In this document: positions 59,768 through 64,000 of the stretch, in pieces
Numbering within the stretch: position 1 is the stretch's first letter
Layout: each line of letters opens with the position of its first letter
Origin: Nocardioides palaemonis
Lineage (GTDB): Bacteria; Actinomycetota; Actinomycetes; Propionibacteriales; Nocardioidaceae
NCBI RefSeq assembly: GCF_018275325.1
Contig: NZ_JAGVQR010000003.1
Location: 434,001-498,000, forward strand
Direction of reading: 5' to 3'
Length of the DNA: 64,000 bases
Position numbers and translations under genes: made by a program
The notes under the pieces: model-generated
The model's input: only the letters and a program-made list of their open reading frames with translations
Database searches by the model: none
What the model was told of the DNA's origin: nothing

Positions 59768-60955
59768 ATGGGCGCCGACCACAGTCCGGATCTCCGCCGT
59801 GCGCGGCTCGCGATCGCGGCCGCCTTCCTCACCCAGGGGCTGGTGTTCATCAGCCTCACCACCCGGCTGCCGCGCATCCAGGACCGGTGGGACCTCGACG
59901 AGCTCGCGCTCTCGGGCGTGCTGCTGATGATGGTGCTGCTCGCCGGCGCCGGCTCCCTGCTCGCCGAGCGGCTGGCGCCCCGCCTCGACAGCGCACGCGT
60001 GCTGCGCGCCGGGCTGCTCGCCGTCGCGGTGTCGGTGACCGTCGCGATCCTGGCGCCGACCACCGCGGTCTTCGTGCTCGGCCTCGCGGCGTACGGCGTG
60101 GGGCTCGGCATCGTCGACGCGACCGGCAACATGCAGGCCGTCGCCCTCGAGCACCGGCTCGGCCGGGTGGTGCTGCCGTCCTGCCACGGCGCGTGGACCC
60201 TCGGCGGCGTGATCGGCGCGGTCCTCACCCTCGCCACGACCGGCGTGCCGTGGGGCGCCGTGGCGCTGGTGGCGCTGCTGCCGCTCGCCGCGTCGTTCGC
60301 GCCGTACCTGCCCCGCGACCACGGCGAGGCGGCGACGTCCACGGAGACCGACGTGCCGTGGCGCCCGATCGTCCTGGTCGGGCTGGCGCTCGTCGTCTTC
60401 TACACCGTCGACACGGCGGCGGCGACGTGGGGACCGGTCTACCTCGACGACACCTTCTCCGCCCCCGAGGGCCTCGTGGCGCTGGCCACGCTCCCCTACC
60501 TGCTCGCGAGCGGGCTGGTGCGGCTGGTCGGCGACGGGCTCACCGAGCGGGTGGGGGCCGTACGCCTGCTGCGCGTCGGCGCGGCGCTCGCGCTGGTGTC
60601 GCTCGCAGTCGTGGTCGCGGCGCCGTCGTGGCCGGTCGCCGTGGTCGGCTTCACCGGTCTCGGCTGCGGGGTGGCCGTGGTGGCGCCGCTGAGCTTCTCC
60701 GCCGCGGCCGCCCTCGCCGGTCGCGACGCCGACCCGGCCACCCGGCAGGCGCGGGTCGACGCGGTGGTGGCACGCTTCAACCAGTTCAACTACGTGGGAG
60801 CGCTGCTCGGCGCGGTGATGACCGGCGCCGTCGGTGCGGGATCGCTGCGGATCGGCTTCGCCGTCCCGCTGGTGCTCGTGGTGGCCCTGTTCTGGCTGGC
60901 CCGTGCGTTCGCGCCGGCGGACGACCTGTCGGGACGCTCGTCCGCCGGCGCGTGA
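59768..60955 (+). CDS. MFS transporter
   Basis: A 395-residue membrane protein with about 12 hydrophobic segments. The loop after TM2 reads SLLAERLAPRLDSARVL, a degenerate version of the MFS A-motif, and DATGNMQAVALEHRLGR matches the FucP/YbjJ-like sugar and drug exporters. The ligand is unknown. The ATG at 59768 lies 7 bases after CACCAT, a weak leaderless box; an ATG at 59759 is the alternative. Divergent from the phosphatase gene. Confidence 0.8.
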   Translation: MGADHSPDLRRARLAIAAAFLTQGLVFISLTTRLPRIQDRWDLDELALSGVLLMMVLLAGAGSLLAERLAPRLDSARVLRAGLLAVAVSVTVAILAPTTAVFVLGLAAYGVGLGIVDATGNMQAVALEHRLGRVVLPSCHGAWTLGGVIGAVLTLATTGVPWGAVALVALLPLAASFAPYLPRDHGEAATSTETDVPWRPIVLVGLALVVFYTVDTAAATWGPVYLDDTFSAPEGLVALATLPYLLASGLVRLVGDGLTERVGAVRLLRVGAALALVSLAVVVAAPSWPVAVVGFTGLGCGVAVVAPLSFSAAAALAGRDADPATRQARVDAVVARFNQFNYVGALLGAVMTGAVGAGSLRIGFAVPLVLVVALFWLARAFAPADDLSGRSSAGA

Positions 60956-60970
60956 GGTGGCGCTCGGGGC

Positions 60971-61156
60971 TCAGACCCCGCCGCCGCCGGCCTTGCGTCG
61001 GTGCATCGGCTTGGCGACGTTGGCGTTGCTGACCTCCGAGCCGTGTGCCTTCTCGCGGGACCCGGCGGTGTCGTCGGGGTGGTCGTGGCCCTTCTTGCGG
61101 TCCAGGGCCTCCCGCATCTTCGCCTTGAGGTCGGCGTTCGGGTCCTGGTCGGCCAT
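60971..61156 (-). CDS. DUF5302 small acidic/basic protein
   Basis: A 61-residue polar protein (MADQDPNADLKAKMREALDR then a disordered Lys/Arg/Gly-rich tail). It matches the DUF5302 family, widespread in actinobacteria and of unknown function. A clear AGGAGG lies 4 bases before the ATG at 61156. It stands between convergent MFS and the methyltransferase, on the same strand as the latter. Confidence 0.85.
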   Translation of the reverse strand: MADQDPNADLKAKMREALDRKKGHDHPDDTAGSREKAHGSEVSNANVAKPMHRRKAGGGGV

Positions 61157-61232
61157 GGGTCCTCCTGGGATCGCGGTGGGTCGGGCTTCCGGACTGCCAC
61201 CCTGCCAAAGCCGACCCGACCGGGTCGAGGGG

Positions 61233-62054
61233 TTAACCGCGACCCGGTCGCCTGAGCACGTCCACCCGCCCGGCGAGCTTGCCGGCCATCCGGTAGACGT
61301 GCCAGCGGCAGTCGCCGAGCATGACGTCGTAGGCCGCGTCGCCGAACTCGGCGCGGTAGCGGTCGGGGTCGCGCAGCAGCCGGGCGAGGTGGAGCAGCGC
61401 CCGGGAGCCGGCGCCCTCCTGCTCCTCCGACCACTCGCCCCACTCCGCCGCGAGGTCGAGGGTGGCGACCACCTCGAGGCCCGAGCGCGCGACCGCGTCG
61501 TCGAGGACGGCCGGGTCTGCCGACGACGGCACCACCCCCATCACGTCGAAGAGCCACGCGCCCTCCTCGCGGCCGAGCAGGTCGGTGGCGACGACCTGGT
61601 AGGACACGACGTGACCGCCCGGGCGCAGCACCCGGGCCGCCTCCGCGAAGGCCTCCGCCGGGCTCTCGACGTGGACCATCACGTCGCGGCACCACACCAG
61701 GTCGAGCGACCCGTCGCGCACCGGCACGGAGGTCGCGGTGCCGCGCTCGAAGGACACCCGGGACGCGATGTCCGGCGCGAGGTCGCGACGCGCCTCCCGG
61801 GCGAGGTCGAGGTGGCGCTGCACGGGGTCGATGCCGAGCACCCGCAGGCCGAAGTGGGTCGCGAGCCGGAAGGCGTACGCCCCCTCGCCGCAGCCGACGT
61901 CGACCGCACGGCTGTCCGGCGGCAGGTCGAGCTCGCGCACCACCTGCAGCAGCACCGACGGGTCCCGCGGCGCGAGGCTCTCGTCGAGCCGCGCCGCGAA
62001 CGCCTCCTCCACCCGCGGGTAGGTGTCGTAGAAGAACTCCCGGTCCCAGGCCAT
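61233..62054 (-). CDS. Class I SAM-dependent methyltransferase
   Basis: A 273-residue protein. Motif I VDVGCGEGAYAFRLA is near residue 50, motif II acidic loop at LGIDPVQRHLDLA near residue 72, and DLVWCRDVMVHVESP near residue 118 with LRPGGHVVSY near residue 145. It methylates a small molecule by the methyltransferase 11/25-type fold; the substrate is unknown. The ATG at 62054 lies 6 bases after a CAGACT box, leaderless in layout, and is divergent from the sulfotransferase-like pair. Confidence 0.85.
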   Translation of the reverse strand: MAWDREFFYDTYPRVEEAFAARLDESLAPRDPSVLLQVVRELDLPPDSRAVDVGCGEGAYAFRLATHFGLRVLGIDPVQRHLDLAREARRDLAPDIASRVSFERGTATSVPVRDGSLDLVWCRDVMVHVESPAEAFAEAARVLRPGGHVVSYQVVATDLLGREEGAWLFDVMGVVPSSADPAVLDDAVARSGLEVVATLDLAAEWGEWSEEQEGAGSRALLHLARLLRDPDRYRAEFGDAAYDVMLGDCRWHVYRMAGKLAGRVDVLRRPGRG

Positions 62055-62087
62055 GGGAGGAGTCTGCCGGTTCCCTAGGATCACTCC

Positions 62088-63101
62088 ATGGCCCGGCGCG
62101 TGTTCCTCCACTGCGGAACCGCCAAGTCCGGCACGACGTACCTCCAGGACCTCTGGTGGCACCACCGCGACGCTCTGCGCGAGCGCGGCCTCCTGCTGCC
62201 CGGCGACGCGCTGCGCGACCACTTCCACGCGGCGGCGCTGGTCAAGGGGATGGACGTCATCGTCGACGACCTCGACGAGGACGACCGCGAGGTGTGGCAG
62301 CGGCTGGTCGCGGAGACCCGCGACTGGCCGCACGACGCGCTGATCAGCCACGAGCACTTCTCCGACTCCAGCGCCGAGGCCGCGGCCGCGGCGCTCGCCG
62401 ACCTCGCCTCCGCCGCCGACGAGGTCCACCTCGTGGTGACCGTGCGCGACCTCGGGCGGGTGCTGCCGTCGGCCTGGCAGCAGCGCGTCAAGCAGGGGGC
62501 CCGCCAGTCCTACCGGAAGTTCCTCGCCACCGTCCGCCGCGACGAGGACGACCAGAAGTTCTGGCGCTACCAGGACGTCCCCGGCATCCTCGCCCGCTGG
62601 GGCGCCGGGCTGCCGCCCGAGCGGGTGCACCTCGTCGTCGTGCCGCGCCCGGGCGCCGCGCGCGACGAGCTCTGGCAGCGCACCGCCGGGGTGCTCGGCG
62701 TCGACGTGACCGGCCTCGACACCGACCCCCGCCTGCCCAACGACTCGCTGTCCCTCGTGGAGGCCGAGCTGCTGCGGCGGGTCAACCGCCGCATCCCGCG
62801 CGAGCGCCGCTCGCTCGCGCTCACCCGGCTCACCAAGGGCTCGTTCGCGCGCGACCTCCTCGCCGACAGCGCGCCCCGCGAGGCCTTCGTCCTGCCCGCC
62901 GCCCATGCCGGGTGGGTCCGCGAGCGATCGGAGCGGATGGTCGAGGAGCTGCGCGCGGGCGCCTTCGACGTCGTGGGCGACCTCGACGACCTGCTCCCCG
63001 CCGACCCGAAGGAGGGGCGTACGCCCGACGAGGCCGGCGACGACGAGCTGCTCGCCGCAGCCACCGCCGTCGTGGCCCGGATGATCGAGCAGGAGCGCTG
63101 A
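62088..63101 (+). CDS. Sulfotransferase-like protein (first of a tandem pair)
   Basis: A 337-residue protein with the PAPS-binding loop TAKSGTTYLQ at residue 11 and a later VTVRDLGRVLPSAWQQRVKQ (3'-phosphate-binding Arg/Ser segment) near residue 126. This is the sulfotransferase P-loop fold, which moves sulfate from PAPS to an alcohol, amine or sugar. The target is unknown. The ATG follows TAGGAT by 6 bases (62076-62081), so it is leaderless. It overlaps the next paralog by one base (TGATG). Confidence 0.8.
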   Translation: MARRVFLHCGTAKSGTTYLQDLWWHHRDALRERGLLLPGDALRDHFHAAALVKGMDVIVDDLDEDDREVWQRLVAETRDWPHDALISHEHFSDSSAEAAAAALADLASAADEVHLVVTVRDLGRVLPSAWQQRVKQGARQSYRKFLATVRRDEDDQKFWRYQDVPGILARWGAGLPPERVHLVVVPRPGAARDELWQRTAGVLGVDVTGLDTDPRLPNDSLSLVEAELLRRVNRRIPRERRSLALTRLTKGSFARDLLADSAPREAFVLPAAHAGWVRERSERMVEELRAGAFDVVGDLDDLLPADPKEGRTPDEAGDDELLAAATAVVARMIEQER

Positions 63102-64000
63102 TGGCGCGGCGCGTGTGGGTGCACATCGGCACCCCGAAGTCCGGGACCACCTACCTGCAGAGCCTCTGGTGGCACAACCGCGAGGCGCTGGCCGACCAGC
63201 GGCTGCTCCTGCCCGGCGGCTCGGCCGACGAGCAGTTCCGGGCGTCCGCCGTCGTGCGCGCCAACGCCGGGGTGCTGGCGACGATGACCGAGCACCAGCG
63301 CGGTGCGTGGGACCGGGTCGTCGACGAGGTCGCGGCGTCCGACGGCGACGCGCTGGTCAGCCAGGAGCAGCTCGTCGAGGCCTCCCGGGAGGACGCCGCC
63401 GCGGCCCTCGCCCGGCTGCGGGGCGCGGCCGAGGAGGTGCACGTGGTGGTCACCGCGCGCGACCTCGTCCGCCAGGTCCCGAGCGCCTGGCAGCAGCGGG
63501 TCAAGCACGGGTCGCCGACCACGCTGCGGAGGTTCTTCGGCCGCCTCGCCAAGGACGACCCCGACTTCAACTTCTGGCACCACCAGGACGTGCCGCGGAT
63601 CCTGGAGCGCTGGAGCGACGGGCTGGCGCCGGAGCACGTGCACGTCGTGCCGCTCCCCCGCCCCGGCGCCGACCGCGACCTGCTGTGGCGGCGTACGTGC
63701 GCGCTGATCGGCATCGACGACACCGGCCTCGCACTCGACGCACCGGTCGCCAACGAGACCCTCGCGCCGGCCGAGATCGCCTTCCACCGTGCGGTCAACG
63801 CCCACTTCCGCAACGCCCACCTCGACGTGGCGCTCTCGCGCCGGGTCAAGTCGTTCATGGAGCCGCGCCTCGGAGGGGCCGCCGGGGAGCCGATCGCGCT
63901 CGCGCCCGACATGCACGCCTGGCTGGTCGAGCGCGGCGACCGGATGGTCGACGAGCTGGCGGCCGCGCCGTGGGACGTCGTCGGCGACCTCGACGACCTG
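63101..64000 (+). CDS. Sulfotransferase-like protein (second of the pair), cut by the window edge
   Basis: At least 300 residues, open to the last base. It starts MARRVWVHIGTPKSGTTYLQ, almost matching the first copy, and repeats the VTARDLVRQVPSAWQQRVKH segment. Both genes share intron-free length and order of blocks, so they arose by tandem duplication. The later part diverges and is likely specific for a different acceptor. The real stop lies outside the window. Confidence 0.8.
   Translation, partial: MARRVWVHIGTPKSGTTYLQSLWWHNREALADQRLLLPGGSADEQFRASAVVRANAGVLATMTEHQRGAWDRVVDEVAASDGDALVSQEQLVEASREDAAAALARLRGAAEEVHVVVTARDLVRQVPSAWQQRVKHGSPTTLRRFFGRLAKDDPDFNFWHHQDVPRILERWSDGLAPEHVHVVPLPRPGADRDLLWRRTCALIGIDDTGLALDAPVANETLAPAEIAFHRAVNAHFRNAHLDVALSRRVKSFMEPRLGGAAGEPIALAPDMHAWLVERGDRMVDELAAAPWDVVGDLDDL

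Overview
The window is GC-rich, gene-dense DNA from an actinobacterium, most like a Nocardioides-type member of the Propionibacteriales. The support is WhiB7, mycoredoxin, AdnA/AdnB, UvrD2, DUF3107, DUF5679, DUF5302 and MoeZ, together with many GTG starts and many starts that sit 6-7 bases after a TAnnnT box (leaderless messages). No rRNA, tRNA, CRISPR array, phage or insertion sequence was recognised.

Layout. 1-3.9 kb: housekeeping genes (Nudix, YgjP-type metallopeptidase, PHP protein, enoyl-CoA hydratase, small zinc proteins). 4.0-18 kb: a block whose order follows Mycobacterium tuberculosis Rv3197A-Rv3202c, with whiB7 behind a long attenuator-type leader, uvrD2, mycoredoxin, nudC and adnB-adnA. 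Inserted here are a Zur-boxed aztD-like gene, deoD and an 83-bp hairpin repeat array. 17.9-46.4 kb: accessory metabolism. It holds a barbiturase/cyanurate-hydrolase-family enzyme with a carbamate kinase; a permease/SPFH operon next to a two-component system; a long minus-strand operon (NCS2 permease, three-subunit molybdenum hydroxylase, CoxG, amidase, HyuA, HyuB, NmrA-like protein); and a PucR-type regulator divergent from the DUF2877-FdrA-YlbE (AllH/AllF/AllG-like) operon. 46.5-59.7 kb: the conserved order resumes (ATL protein, MoxR/DUF58 operon, moeZ, TetR, DUF3107, ferritin-like protein, DEAD-box helicase, ParA, phosphoglycerate mutase family), matching Rv3204-Rv3214. 59.7-64 kb: MFS transporter, methyltransferase and two tandem sulfotransferase-like genes, the last one cut by the window edge.

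How the genes may work together. The accessory block reads as a catabolic system for a cyclic ureide or pyrimidine. An NCS2 permease imports the ring, a CoxMSL-type hydroxylase oxidises it, and a barbiturase-family hydrolase and/or HyuAB opens it. FdrA/YlbE/DUF2877 would then cleave the resulting carbamoyl compound by phosphorolysis to carbamoyl phosphate, and the carbamate kinase would recover ATP. An amidase-signature enzyme could finish the remaining amide. The substrate is inferred, not shown. A uracil to barbiturate to ureidomalonate to malonamate route fits the parts well and, as far as I know, would be a new energy-conserving variant of oxidative pyrimidine breakdown. The other notable items are the whiB7 leader, the leaderless Zur-type aztD promoter, several interspersed hairpin repeats, and a frameshift in coxG.
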